A stretch of 64,000 bases of DNA from Cellulosimicrobium sp. Marseille-Q4280 (GTDB lineage Bacteria > Actinomycetota > Actinomycetes > Actinomycetales > Cellulomonadaceae), in NCBI RefSeq assembly GCF_943181405.1, contig NZ_CALPBY010000001.1:372001-436000 (forward strand), read 5' to 3'. Made by a program: the position numbers and the translations under genes. The notes below the pieces were generated by a model that was given only the letters and a program-made list of their open reading frames with translations, searched no databases and was not told the DNA's origin. Positions 44,523-53,488 of the stretch are shown piece by piece; position 1 is the stretch's first letter; each line of letters begins with the position of its first letter.

Positions 44523-45758
44523 TCAGCCGACGAAGGACTCCAGCTCGGCGCGGTCGACCGGGCCGTCGCGGTGGACGAGCGCCTTGACGTCGTCCATGCG
44601 CTCCCACACGTTCACCGCCATGCCGGCCTCGACGCGGCCGTCCTTGACCCAGAACGCGACGAGCTCGCGGTCGGCGACGGACCCGCTCACGACGACCTGG
44701 TCGTAGGCGTCCGGTCCGGCGACGAACCCGAGGTACTCCATCCCGACGTCGTACTGGTCGGAGAAGAAGTACGGCAGCTCGGGGTACGGGTCCGTCGCGC
44801 CGAGCATCGCGCGGGCGGCGTGCGGGCCCTGGTTGAGGGCCGTCGCCCAGTGCTCGACCCGGATCGACCGGCCGTAGCGGGCGTAGGGCACGCTCGCGAC
44901 GTCTCCCGCGACGAACACGTCCGGGTCGGTGGTCTGCAGCGTCGCGGAGGCGACGACCCCGCCCGTCCCGGAGTCGATCGCGAGGCCCGCGGCCTCCGCC
45001 AGGCCGACGTTGGGCACCGCGCCGACGGCGACGAGCACCACGTCGGCGTCGACGTGCGTCCCGTCCGCGAGCGCGACGCCGGTCACCGCCCCCTCGCTGC
45101 CCGTGATCGCCACCGCCTGGGCGCGCCTGTGCAGGTGCACCCCGTGCTCGACGTGGAGCTGTCCGTAGAGCTCGCCCATCTCCGGGCCGAGCACGCGCTC
45201 GAGCGGGTGCGCGCCGAGACCGACGACGCTGACGTCCATCCCCGTCGAGCGCGCCGAGGCCGCGACCTCCAGCCCGATCCACCCGTCGCCGACGATCGCG
45301 AGCCGGCCCGCGCCCTCGCGCGCCGAGGCCTCGAACGTCGCGGCGAGCCTCTCGCTGTCCTCGAGCGTGCGCAGCTCGTGGACGCCGTCGAGGTCGATGC
45401 CGGGTACGGGCAGGCGCCGGGGCTCGGACCCGGTCGCGAGCAGCAGGGTGCCGTAGGGGATCGTGCGGCCGTCGGCGAGGGTCACGCTCCGCGCCGTCAC
45501 GTCGACGGCCGCCGCGCTCGTACCGGTGAGCAGCTCGACGTCGTGCTCGGCGTACCAGGACTCGTCGAGCGGGAAGACGGAGTCGCGCTCGACCTCGCCG
45601 CGCAGGTAGTCCTTCGAGAGCGGCGGGCGCTCGTACGGTCGGTGCGGCTCGCGCGCGACGATCCGCACGTCGCCGTCGAACCCCTCGTCGCGCAGCGTCT
45701 CGACGGCCTTGGCGGCGGCGAGACCGCCCCCGACGACGACGATCGTCCCTGCGGCCAC
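44523..45758 (-). CDS. FAD-dependent pyridine-nucleotide disulfide family reductase (ferredoxin-reductase type)
   Basis: A 411-residue flavoprotein. FAD-binding GGGLAAAKAVETLRDEGFDG is at the N-terminus, PYERPPLSKDYL is the ferredoxin-reductase signature, and GDGWIGLEVAASARSTGMDVSVVG is the NAD(P)H fold. FVAGDVASVPYARYG closes the FAD site. It resembles AIF-like/ferredoxin reductases of oxygenase systems. No redox-active CxxC is present, so it is not a disulfide reductase. GTG 45758 has a GGGAGGG site; the frame extends much further upstream, but across the small membrane protein and phosphatase regions, and was not used. No ferredoxin gene is adjacent. Confidence 0.92.
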   Translation of the reverse strand: MAAGTIVVVGGGLAAAKAVETLRDEGFDGDVRIVAREPHRPYERPPLSKDYLRGEVERDSVFPLDESWYAEHDVELLTGTSAAAVDVTARSVTLADGRTIPYGTLLLATGSEPRRLPVPGIDLDGVHELRTLEDSERLAATFEASAREGAGRLAIVGDGWIGLEVAASARSTGMDVSVVGLGAHPLERVLGPEMGELYGQLHVEHGVHLHRRAQAVAITGSEGAVTGVALADGTHVDADVVLVAVGAVPNVGLAEAAGLAIDSGTGGVVASATLQTTDPDVFVAGDVASVPYARYGRSIRVEHWATALNQGPHAARAMLGATDPYPELPYFFSDQYDVGMEYLGFVAGPDAYDQVVVSGSVADRELVAFWVKDGRVEAGMAVNVWERMDDVKALVHRDGPVDRAELESFVG

Positions 45759-45984
45759 GATGCCCTCCCTCTTCCGGGGTTCCTCCGACGCCCTCAGTCT
45801 CTCGCGCGGGTCGCCCCGCCGCCCGACGCGTTCCCGAGAGGTTTCGCGGCCAGGTCCGGCGGGTGAACTTTGTCGCTCCGGGCACCGGATATAGCGGGAC
45901 ACAGAGGGCAAACATCCTGCCGCCGCGGAATCTGAACAACCGTCCAAGATGTGCAGTCGTGCGCACGCGTTGCACCATGTGCAC

Positions 45985-46170
45985 ATGCTCTGGGTGACGG
46001 TCGGTTGGGTGATGGTCGTCGTCGGGGCAGCAGCGGCGATCCTCTTCGCGCGCCGGGCCGGTCGACGGCCCTCCTCGGGCGCAGACGGCCTCGCGGTCGG
46101 CTGCGGCGGTGGCGTGGCGTTGTGGGGCGGGATCGTCGTGATCGTCGCCACGGTCCTCCAGGGACCGTGA
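45985..46170 (+). CDS. Small two-helix membrane protein
   Basis: A 61-residue frame from ATG 45985. It encodes a helix (MLWVTVGWVMVVVGAAAAILFARR), a basic/Ser turn and a second helix (GCGGGVALWGGIVVIVATVL). This hydrophobic pattern is hard to get by chance. It ends 6 bp before a 15-bp terminator hairpin. The upstream 226 bp are comparatively AT-rich and hold no other gene. The family is not recognised. An earlier in-frame ATG at 45949 would add 12 residues with no hydrophobic character. Confidence 0.6.
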   Translation: MLWVTVGWVMVVVGAAAAILFARRAGRRPSSGADGLAVGCGGGVALWGGIVVIVATVLQGP

Positions 46171-46176
46171 CGACGC

Positions 46177-46218
46177 GCCGGCCTTCCTCCCGCGCAGGGG
46201 GCTGGGAGGAAGGTCGGC
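46177..46218. terminator. Terminator hairpin shared by the small membrane gene and the phosphatase gene
   Basis: GCCGGCCTTCCTCCC (46177-46191) pairs with GGGAGGAAGGTCGGC (46204-46218) over 15 positions, with one G-T wobble and a 12-nt loop. It lies between the two converging genes. Confidence 0.75.
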
Positions 46219-46219
46219 A

Positions 46220-46765
46220 TCACCCGCGCAGGGCCGCCGTCAGGCCCGCGACCTGCTCCCGGACGTGCGCGAACACCCGCGAGTGGACGTCCTCGGGTCG
46301 GCCGTAGGGATCCTCCACGTCCGCTGCACGGGCGCCGCCGAGCGCGGCCCGGGTACGACCCGCCGACGCGACGACCGCCCGCAGCCGCGCCGCGTCGCCG
46401 GCCTCCCGGGGGGACTGCGCCGGCGTGTGCTCGGCGAGCGCCACCAGCTCGGTGAGGAGGAAGGTCCTGCGCAGCGCGCCCGGTGCGAGCTCCAGCACGG
46501 CGGCCCGGTGGGTGGCAGTCATCGTCACCACGACGTCGCTCTCGTCGACGAGCGACCGCGTCAGCGCGCGCGCGGCGAACGGCACGGGCGCCACCCCGAC
46601 GTCCGAGAGCCGGCGCGCGACCGGTTCGGCGACGGGCGCGCCGACGACGGCGCGCGTCCCGGCGCTCGACACCGCGACGGTGCCGTCGAGCGCGGCGGCC
46701 AGCATCAGGTGCGCTGCCGGGGACCGGCAGATGTTCCCGGTGCACACGACGAGCAGATCAAGCAC
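46220..46765 (-). CDS. Low-molecular-weight protein tyrosine phosphatase (Wzb-like)
   Basis: A 181-residue phosphatase with the P-loop CTGNICRSP (residues 8-16) and the general-acid segment DPYGRP near the end. A likely partner is the BY-kinase encoded at 58739-60331, since Wzb-Wzc phosphatase/kinase pairs control polysaccharide chain length. It is divergent from the DUF4012 gene that starts the polysaccharide region. GTG 46765 has a GGAGGAAGG site. The insert around residues 105-135 (AEHTPAQSPREAGDAARLRAVV) is longer than in the E. coli enzyme. Confidence 0.92.
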   Translation of the reverse strand: MLDLLVVCTGNICRSPAAHLMLAAALDGTVAVSSAGTRAVVGAPVAEPVARRLSDVGVAPVPFAARALTRSLVDESDVVVTMTATHRAAVLELAPGALRRTFLLTELVALAEHTPAQSPREAGDAARLRAVVASAGRTRAALGGARAADVEDPYGRPEDVHSRVFAHVREQVAGLTAALRG

Positions 46766-46878
46766 GAGCGACCTTCCTCCGCCGACCGAGAGGGCGGGGT
46801 CTCGAGGGCGTGGTTAATGTAGCGCGAGCGGTCGCGCCCTGCCGGGCGCGGCTCAGGGGGCGAGTCGCAGGGGGCGGC

Positions 46879-48795
46879 ATGGTGCACGACGGCTGGGGTC
46901 CACGATGGGCGGGCGCGACGCCCGCGGTCGACGTCGCGGAGCGTCCGCTCCCACCGGCCCGAGGGCACCGGCCCCCGGAGCGCGTCGCGCCGGCAGGGTC
47001 CCGGCGCCGCCGCACGCGGCGCGCGGTCGTCGCCGGGGTCCTCGTCCTCGTCGTGGTCGTCGTCGCCTGGCTGGCGTGGCTCGCCGCCGACGTGCTGCGC
47101 GCTCGCGACGCGCTCGAGCGCGCGGCGGACCGCCTGCCCGTGCTGCAGGAGCAGGTCGAGGGCGGCGAGGACGCGTCGGCGACGCTCGCCGAGGTCCAGG
47201 AGGCCGCGTCGACCGCCGCGGCGTCGACCCGGGGGCCGCACTGGCGGGTCGCCCAGGCCCTGCCCGTGGTGGGGGACGACGCGCGTGCGGTCGGCCTGCT
47301 CGCCGCCGCCGTCGACCGCCTCGCCGCGGACGCGCTGCCCCGCCTCGCCGCCGCCGCGGAGGTCGCGGTCCCCGAACGTCTCGCCCCGCGGGGCGGTGCG
47401 GTCGACCTCGCCCCGATCCAGGAGGCGCAGGCAGACGTGCTCGCGGCCGACGCCGCCGTCTCCTCCGCGCTGGAGACCGTCACGGCCATCGACACCACCA
47501 CGCTCGTCCCCCAGCTCGCCGGACCGGTGGGCGACCTCCGCGGCCAGCTGGCCGACGTCCGCGCGTCGACCGCGACGGCGGCTCGCGCCGTCGACCTGCT
47601 CCCGCCCATGCTCGGTGCCGACCGGCCGCGCGACTACCTCGTGCTGGTCCAGAACAACGCCGAGCCGCGCGCGGTCGGCGGCATCGCGGGGTCGGTGCTG
47701 CACCTGAGGGCCGAGGACGGCAGGGTCGGGCTCGTCGAGGTCCGGCCCGGCAACGAGCTCGGCGGGTACGAGGCGAGCGTCGTCGACCTCGCGGGCGCGG
47801 AGGAGGCGTTGTTCGGGGACGATCTCGGGCGCTTCATGCTCAACGCCACGTCCACGCCGGACTTCCCCCGCGTCGCGCAGGTCGCGCGGTCGATCTGGGC
47901 GGACCGCACCGGGCAGACCGTCGACGGCGTCCTCGCCGTCGACCCGGTCGCGCTGCAGGGCCTGCTGGCTGCCACGGGGCCGGTGAGCTTCGCCGATCCC
48001 GGTGGTGCCGAGGTGACGATCACGGGGGACGACGCCGCGTCGTTCCTGCTCAACGGCGTCTACCGGCAGTACGAGGACCCGACGGTGCAGGACGTCGTCC
48101 TCGCCGGTGCGGCCGACGCCGTGTTCCGCGCGCTGACCGACCCCACGTCGGCGGACCCCGCCCGGCTCGTCGGCGCGCTCGCGCAGTCGGCGCGCGAGGG
48201 GCGGCTGCTCGTCTGGTCGGCGGACGCGGACGAGCAGGAACGCCTCGCCGGGACCGTCCTGTCAGGAGAGCTCGAGGGCTCCACCCGCGCACCCACCGGC
48301 GAGGCGTCGCCCGTCGTCGGGGTCTACCTCAACGCGTCGTCCGCGGCGAAGGTGGGGTACTACCTCGACACGTCCGTCGCGATCGAGGACGTGACGTGCC
48401 GACCCGACGGGTCGCAGCAGTTCACGGCCGCCGTGACGCTCACGTCGACCCTCACGGCCGACGACGCGGCGACGCTGCCGGGCTACGTGACGGGGGCGCG
48501 TGACGGCGACGGCACGATCCGCACCAACCTGCTCGTGTACGCGCCGTCGTACGGCGCGATCCGCGGTACGGACGGTGGCGAGGGTGATCTTGGTCTCTTC
48601 TCCCAGGTGCACGACGGCCTCGTCGTCGGCGGGCGCAGCGTGACGCTGCCGCCCGGTGGATCGGCGACTTTCCGCTACGAGATCGTGAGCGGGAAGGACC
48701 AGCGCGGGGATGTTTCCGTGCGGAAAACTCCTGGTGTCCGTTCCACGTCGGACACCGTTCCGACTTCCGAGTGTGGAGAGAGTGTGTTCTCCTGA
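46879..48795 (+). CDS. DUF4012 membrane-anchored extracytoplasmic protein
   Basis: A 638-residue protein of the DUF4012 family. A basic cytoplasmic N-terminus and one helix (AVVAGVLVLVVVVVAWLAWLAADVL, about 51-75) are followed by an extended extracytoplasmic coiled-coil-like part. The family hallmark DYLVLVQNNAEPRAVGGIAGSVLHL appears near residue 252. Actinobacteria and other Gram-positives commonly have it next to polysaccharide genes, and the domain shares features with LytR-CpsA-Psr-like ligases, but its reaction is unproven. ATG 46879; a TAATGT at 46814-46819 may be its -10 box. It heads the surface-polymer locus. Confidence 0.86.
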   Translation: MVHDGWGPRWAGATPAVDVAERPLPPARGHRPPERVAPAGSRRRRTRRAVVAGVLVLVVVVVAWLAWLAADVLRARDALERAADRLPVLQEQVEGGEDASATLAEVQEAASTAAASTRGPHWRVAQALPVVGDDARAVGLLAAAVDRLAADALPRLAAAAEVAVPERLAPRGGAVDLAPIQEAQADVLAADAAVSSALETVTAIDTTTLVPQLAGPVGDLRGQLADVRASTATAARAVDLLPPMLGADRPRDYLVLVQNNAEPRAVGGIAGSVLHLRAEDGRVGLVEVRPGNELGGYEASVVDLAGAEEALFGDDLGRFMLNATSTPDFPRVAQVARSIWADRTGQTVDGVLAVDPVALQGLLAATGPVSFADPGGAEVTITGDDAASFLLNGVYRQYEDPTVQDVVLAGAADAVFRALTDPTSADPARLVGALAQSAREGRLLVWSADADEQERLAGTVLSGELEGSTRAPTGEASPVVGVYLNASSAAKVGYYLDTSVAIEDVTCRPDGSQQFTAAVTLTSTLTADDAATLPGYVTGARDGDGTIRTNLLVYAPSYGAIRGTDGGEGDLGLFSQVHDGLVVGGRSVTLPPGGSATFRYEIVSGKDQRGDVSVRKTPGVRSTSDTVPTSECGESVFS

Positions 48796-48895
48796 TGTCG
48801 CACGGCAGGGGGCCGTCGACGGGACGCGAGCGTCCCACGACGGGGTGGCGTGTCCGCTGGTCCCTTGCACCGTTCACACAGCAGGGGGCCAAGAC

Positions 48896-49462
48896 ATGAA
48901 CATCCGACGTACCGGAGCGACGCTCCTCCTCACCGCCGCGCTCGCCGCGGCACCCGCCGCAGCGGCCATCGCCTACGAGGCCGACGAGTTCGAGGTCGGC
49001 ATCTCGACGACGACACCCGCGCCGGGCGAGTCGTTCACCGTCACGGTGGGCGGGCCCGCGGGCAACCCGACGATCACGCTCACCATCACCTCGCCGGACG
49101 TGCCCGACGGTGCGATCTCCATCGCCGGCACCAAGGCGCTGACGAAGAACACCACGGACGGTTTCGCGTCGTTCACGGTGACCCTCGCGGAGCCCGGGAC
49201 GTTCTCCGTCGTCGCGACGGACGCCGACGGCACCGTCCTGTCCACGCAGCAGGTCGTCGTGGCGTCCGACGCCGCGGGCGGCGGCAGCGGGACCGGCGGC
49301 GACGGCGCGGGAGCCAGCGGCTCGACGGGCTCGGGCGGCTCCGGGCTCGCGGAGACCGGCTCCGACGACGTGCTGCTCCTGGGCGGGGCGGCGCTCCTCG
49401 TCGCCGGCGGTGCCACGGCGGTCGTCGTGGCGCGCAACCGCCGCGCCGCGAACCGGGCCTGA
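48896..49462 (+). CDS. Sortase-anchored (LAETG) small surface protein
   Basis: A 188-residue protein. The signal peptide is residues 1 to about 26, followed by one immunoglobulin-like beta domain (about 30-123) and a Gly/Ser linker (127-150). The sorting signal LAETG (151-155), a membrane helix (VLLLGGAALLVAGGATAVVVA) and the basic tail RNRRAANRA complete the pattern. LAxTG is the motif of class E sortases in high-GC Gram-positives. No sortase gene is in the window. It follows the DUF4012 gene by 100 bp and ends in a terminator. It may be a stalk or a spacer protein in the cell wall. Confidence 0.88.
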   Translation: MNIRRTGATLLLTAALAAAPAAAAIAYEADEFEVGISTTTPAPGESFTVTVGGPAGNPTITLTITSPDVPDGAISIAGTKALTKNTTDGFASFTVTLAEPGTFSVVATDADGTVLSTQQVVVASDAAGGGSGTGGDGAGASGSTGSGGSGLAETGSDDVLLLGGAALLVAGGATAVVVARNRRAANRA

Positions 49463-49467
49463 CGGCG

Positions 49468-49497
49468 GGCGGCGCCCACCGACAGGTGGGCGCCGCC
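49468..49497 (+). terminator. Perfect 13-bp terminator stem-loop
   Basis: GGCGGCGCCCACC (49468-49480) pairs perfectly with GGTGGGCGCCGCC (49485-49497) around the loop GACA. It lies 5 bp after the LAETG protein stop, so the exopolysaccharide operon needs its own promoter in 49500-49663. I could not define one. Confidence 0.8.
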
Positions 49498-49663
49498 GCC
49501 ACATCTCTCACGGACCGATCCGTCGGTCCGCTCCGGCCCGGGACGATGACGTCCAGATCCGGGTCATCATCATCTCGGTACGCGCAGGCGCGTGGTCCCA
49601 GCCGTTCGTGGCGGGCCCGCGTCCTTGTGGCGTTGCCGCAGCACGGACGTCGCGGGGGGCACC

Positions 49664-51199
49664 ATGACGTTGGAGAAGGATCAGGAGATCGGTCCGGTCG
49701 ACATCGATCGCACCGCACCGGCGGACGACGCACCGCGCGCCGTCTCGCCGTTCGACACCGGACAGCTCGTCCGGATCGCGCTCGGCGCCTACCGGCGGCC
49801 GGGCTGGAAGACGCGGCTCGTGCGGCGGGTCGCGCTCGTCGACACCGTCGCGGTCCTCGTGGCGATCGCGACGGCGTACCTCGTCCGGTTCGACGGGATC
49901 GGCGGGACGACGCTCGACCTGCAGTACCTCGCCATCTCGCTCGGGCTGCTCGCCGCGTGGCTGACCGCGCTGCGCATGGCGTTCTCGCGCGAGGGCCGGC
50001 TCCTCGGGACCGGCGCGCCGGAGTACGCCCGGGTGGTCAACGCGACGGTGGCGGTGTTCGGCCTCGTGGCGATCGTCGCCTACCTCGTGAAGTACGACCT
50101 CGCCCGCGGCTACGTCGCGATCGCGCTCCCGGTCGGGCTCGTGCTGCTGCTCCTCGGGCGGTACGCCTCACGGCGGCGCCTCGTCAGGCTCCGGGAGCAG
50201 GGCCGCTGCCGCTCCAAGACCGTCGTCGTCGGCGGGCGCGAGGGTGCGGCACACCTCGTCGAGGAGCTGCGCAGGGCCAGCCACACCGGGTACGAGGTCG
50301 TGGGGGTGTGCGTGCCCGGCGGGCCGATCCAGCCCTCGGAGCGCGTGGCGGGCGTGCCCGTCGTCGGTGACGTCGGCGACGCCGCGCGGCTCGTCGAGCC
50401 CCTGCGCGCCGACACCGTCATGGTGACGGGCTCGGACCTCGTCACCCCGCGGACCGTCAAGCGGCTCGCGTGGGACCTCGAGCCCTGGGGCGCGGACCTC
50501 GTCCTCGCCCCCGCCCTCACCGACGTCGCCGGCCCGCGCATCCGGACGCGACCCGTCGCCGGGCTGCCGCTGCTCCACGTGGAGGCACCGGGGTACTCCG
50601 GCCCGCAGCACGTGCTCAAGCGGACGTTCGACGTCGTCGGGGCGCTCGTGCTCATCGCGCTCTTCTCGGTGCCGCTGGTCGCGACCGCGATCGCGATCAC
50701 GGCGACCAGCCGCGGCCCCGTCCTCTTCCGGCAGGAGCGCGTCGGCCTGCAGGGCGAGCCGTTCACCGTGCTGAAGTTCCGCTCCATGGTGGTCGACGCC
50801 GAGTCGCGACTCGAGGACGTCCTCGGGAAGGGGAACGTCGGCGTCTTCTACAAGCCGAAGGTCGACCCACGCGTCACGTCGGTCGGACGCTTCATCCGCC
50901 GGTACTCGATCGACGAGCTCCCGCAGCTGTTCAACGTGCTCGGCGGCTCGATGAGCCTCGTCGGGCCGCGGCCGCAGGTCGCGCTGGAGGTGGACCAGTA
51001 CGACGACGAGATCGGCCGCCGGCTCCTCGTCAAGCCCGGCCTCACCGGGCTGTGGCAGGTGTCCGGGCGCAACGACCTCACGCTCGACGAGAGCGTGCGG
51101 CTCGACCTCTACTACGTGGAGAACTGGACGATGGCGGGGGACCTGCTCATCCTGCTGCGGACCCTGCGAGCGGTGGTGGGGCGTGACGGTGCGTACTGA
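49664..51199 (+). CDS. Exopolysaccharide initiating polyprenyl glycosylphosphotransferase
   Basis: A 511-residue membrane enzyme that transfers the first sugar-1-phosphate to undecaprenyl phosphate. The N-terminal half has about four helices and a CoA-binding-like domain ([33 protein letters not shown]). The C-terminal catalytic domain has [59 protein letters not shown] and [14 protein letters not shown]. This is the WbaP/CpsE class, which usually uses UDP-glucose or UDP-galactose. ATG 49664 was chosen because the frame upstream is not coding-like. It overlaps the next gene by 17 bp and starts the overlapping cluster. Confidence 0.94.
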   Translation: MTLEKDQEIGPVDIDRTAPADDAPRAVSPFDTGQLVRIALGAYRRPGWKTRLVRRVALVDTVAVLVAIATAYLVRFDGIGGTTLDLQYLAISLGLLAAWLTALRMAFSREGRLLGTGAPEYARVVNATVAVFGLVAIVAYLVKYDLARGYVAIALPVGLVLLLLGRYASRRRLVRLREQGRCRSKTVVVGGREGAAHLVEELRRASHTGYEVVGVCVPGGPIQPSERVAGVPVVGDVGDAARLVEPLRADTVMVTGSDLVTPRTVKRLAWDLEPWGADLVLAPALTDVAGPRIRTRPVAGLPLLHVEAPGYSGPQHVLKRTFDVVGALVLIALFSVPLVATAIAITATSRGPVLFRQERVGLQGEPFTVLKFRSMVVDAESRLEDVLGKGNVGVFYKPKVDPRVTSVGRFIRRYSIDELPQLFNVLGGSMSLVGPRPQVALEVDQYDDEIGRRLLVKPGLTGLWQVSGRNDLTLDESVRLDLYYVENWTMAGDLLILLRTLRAVVGRDGAY

Positions 51200-52136
51200 G
51201 CGACCTGCCACGCACCACGGCCGATCGGCGGGGGACGGCGGAGGCCGTCGGGCGCCGGTCCTCCGTCCCGTGATCGGCATCGCCACGTACCGCCGGCCGG
51301 ACCTGCTGCGGGACCTGCTTCGGTCGGTCGGCGAGTCGGTCGGCGAGGAGCGGCCGAGGATCGTGGTCGTCGACAACGACCCGGCCGGCTCCGCAGCCGA
51401 GGTGGGTCCCGAGGCCGGCTACGAGCACGAGTACCACCGGGAGGACACGCCCGGGATCGCTGCGGCGCGCAACCGCATCGTGTCGCTGCTCAGGAACGAC
51501 GAGGACGCCCTGATCTTCGTCGACGACGACGAGGTCGTGCCCGTCCACTGGTTCTCGACGCTCGTCGACGCCGTCCGCGACGCCGACGTGATCTCCGGTC
51601 CGGTCATCGCCAGATACGGTCACGACGTCCCTCGATGGGTCGCCCGTGGGGGCTTCTTCGACCGCGATCGCCAGGCGTCGCGCACGCCGACCCGGCACCC
51701 GGCCACCAACAACGTGCTGATCCGCGTCGAGGCGCTGCGCGCCCTGCACGGGGAGTGGTTCCGGGAGGACTTCTCCAGCACGGGCGGGAGCGACACGGAG
51801 CTGTTCGACCGGCTGCGGCGGCTCGGCGCACGCCTCGAGTGGTGCGACGAGGCGGAGGTGTACGAGGACGTCCCCCGAGAGCGCGCCACGCTGCGCTGGC
51901 TGTGGCGGCGCAACGTCCGCCTGGGCAACGTCACCTCGCGCGTCCGGCTCTCGGGGACCCCGCGACCGGTCCGTGTGCTGCTCGGCCTGGGCCGGATCGT
52001 CGTCGGTTGCGTCCTCAGCGCCGTGGACCTTGTGGGACGTGGACACCTGACGCGGGCCCGCGCCACGCACATCCCCAAGGGGTGGGGCATGGTCCGCGCG
52101 TCGTTCGGGGTCAACGTCGAGGAGTATCACCGCTGA
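51183..52136 (+). CDS. Family 2 glycosyltransferase
   Basis: A 317-residue GT-A glycosyltransferase. VIGIATYRRPDLLRDLLRSV opens the domain, the metal-binding DxD-like site is FVDDDEVV, and GSDTELFDRLRRLGARLEWCDEAEVYE carries the catalytic acidic region. The C-terminus (LGLGRIVVGCVLSAVDLVG) is amphipathic and may touch the membrane. It should add a sugar to the lipid-linked repeat unit. GTG 51183 lies inside the upstream gene, and its stop overlaps wzy by 1 bp. Confidence 0.9.
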   Translation: MTVRTERPATHHGRSAGDGGGRRAPVLRPVIGIATYRRPDLLRDLLRSVGESVGEERPRIVVVDNDPAGSAAEVGPEAGYEHEYHREDTPGIAAARNRIVSLLRNDEDALIFVDDDEVVPVHWFSTLVDAVRDADVISGPVIARYGHDVPRWVARGGFFDRDRQASRTPTRHPATNNVLIRVEALRALHGEWFREDFSSTGGSDTELFDRLRRLGARLEWCDEAEVYEDVPRERATLRWLWRRNVRLGNVTSRVRLSGTPRPVRVLLGLGRIVVGCVLSAVDLVGRGHLTRARATHIPKGWGMVRASFGVNVEEYHR

Positions 52137-53488
52137 TGACCGACGTCGTGATGCTGTTCGCCGTCCTCATGGCGCCGATCGTGGTCCTGACGTATCGCCA
52201 CGCGCCTCTGCTCGTCCTCGTCGTGGCTCTCGTCTCGCTGGCACTGCCGATCGTGGTGCTGGACGCCGATCCCTCCGCCAACGAGGTCCTGCACCCAGGA
52301 CTGACCTCGTCGGCGCCCCGGATCCTGGCGCCGACGGTCGTCATGCTGGCGACGCTCCTGCCCCTCGCCGGCTGGCCCCGCTTCGCAGATCGTCGACCGC
52401 TCGTGGCGCTCCTCGCGGTACCGGTCCTCGTCGTGCTGGTGCTCGGTGTGTGGGACGGTACACCGGCGCAGTGGTCGGGGGCGGTCCACCTCTCGGCGGC
52501 CGCCGTCGCATGGGTGGCGGGTGCGCGGCTGTCCGCCTCCCTCGGCGTGAGCAGCCGACAGGACGGCGTGGTTCTCGCCACCGTTCTCGGCATCCTCGTG
52601 GCCCAGCTCCTGCTGTGCGCTCTGCAGGTCAGCGGGACGGCGTTCGCCGTCGAGGCGACCGACCAGGGACTCAGCCGTGCCCGTGGGTCGTTCGGGCATG
52701 CCGGCGATCTCGGGAAGGTCGTCGTCGCGCTCATGGCACTCGTTCTTCCCTGGACGGTCTCGGTCGTCTCGCGTCTTCGATGGACGGCGACGGCCGCGCT
52801 GGGCGTCGGATTCCTCGTGCTCGGCACGACGCTCTCCCGGGCGAACATCCTCGCGGGCGGAGTGCTCATCGTCGTGTGGGCCTTCGCCATCTCGCGGAGG
52901 CGGTTCAGCGGCCGGGCCTTCGGGATCGTCCTGCTGGCTGCCGCCGCCAGCATCCCGTTCCTCGGGACGCTCCTGCTCCGGTTCCGCCTCGACCCGGACG
53001 GGGGGTCGCGTCCTGAGCTGCTGCGTGCGGCCTTCGAGCAGCTCGGCCGGTCCCCGTGGTGGGGCACGGGTCCCAACTCCTACGTCGAGGTCGTCGGGCA
53101 GTACGACGCAGCCACCGCCTCGGGACTTCCGGTGCACAACGCCCTGATCCTCCTGCTGTGCGAGCTCGGGCTCGTCCTCTTCGTGCCGATCGCTGCGGCG
53201 GTCGGGGTGATGGCCGCTCGCGCCTTCGCAGCCCGCCGCACGGGTGATCCCCTTGCCTCGGCGTGCGCGGCCGCCTTGCTGGCCTGCCTGTTCGCGGGAC
53301 TCCTCATCGCCGTCACCGGCTGGGGGATGCTCAAGGGCACGGTCCTCCTGACGTGGGTCCTGGTCCCCTCGCTGCTGTACCACCGGTTCGGACGAACCCG
53401 TCCGCAGCCGACCGTCGAGGCCGCACCGGCCATGGACCGTCATCCCCACGACCGTCACCACGTCGTGGGAGCAGGAGGTAGGGCATGA
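52136..53488 (+). CDS. wzy: O-antigen ligase/polymerase-like membrane protein (Wzy)
   Basis: A 450-residue integral-membrane protein with about ten to twelve helices and a large extracytoplasmic loop between the penultimate helices. The loop includes DPDGGSRPELLRAAFEQLGRSPWWGTGPNSYVEVVGQY, typical of O-antigen polymerase/ligase (Wzy_C) proteins. It would join repeat units outside the membrane. The Wzy assignment rests on topology and gene context rather than on sequence identity. Base composition from here to about 58.7 kb is slightly less GC-rich and codon use more mixed than in the flanking genes. Confidence 0.85.
   Translation: MTDVVMLFAVLMAPIVVLTYRHAPLLVLVVALVSLALPIVVLDADPSANEVLHPGLTSSAPRILAPTVVMLATLLPLAGWPRFADRRPLVALLAVPVLVVLVLGVWDGTPAQWSGAVHLSAAAVAWVAGARLSASLGVSSRQDGVVLATVLGILVAQLLLCALQVSGTAFAVEATDQGLSRARGSFGHAGDLGKVVVALMALVLPWTVSVVSRLRWTATAALGVGFLVLGTTLSRANILAGGVLIVVWAFAISRRRFSGRAFGIVLLAAAASIPFLGTLLLRFRLDPDGGSRPELLRAAFEQLGRSPWWGTGPNSYVEVVGQYDAATASGLPVHNALILLLCELGLVLFVPIAAAVGVMAARAFAARRTGDPLASACAAALLACLFAGLLIAVTGWGMLKGTVLLTWVLVPSLLYHRFGRTRPQPTVEAAPAMDRHPHDRHHVVGAGGRA

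Noticed and set aside
45759-46745. Upstream extension of the FAD reductase to 46745
   Set aside because: The extension is antisense-like sequence over the small membrane gene and in another frame of the phosphatase; the GTG at 45758 has a good ribosome-binding site and starts at the FAD motif.
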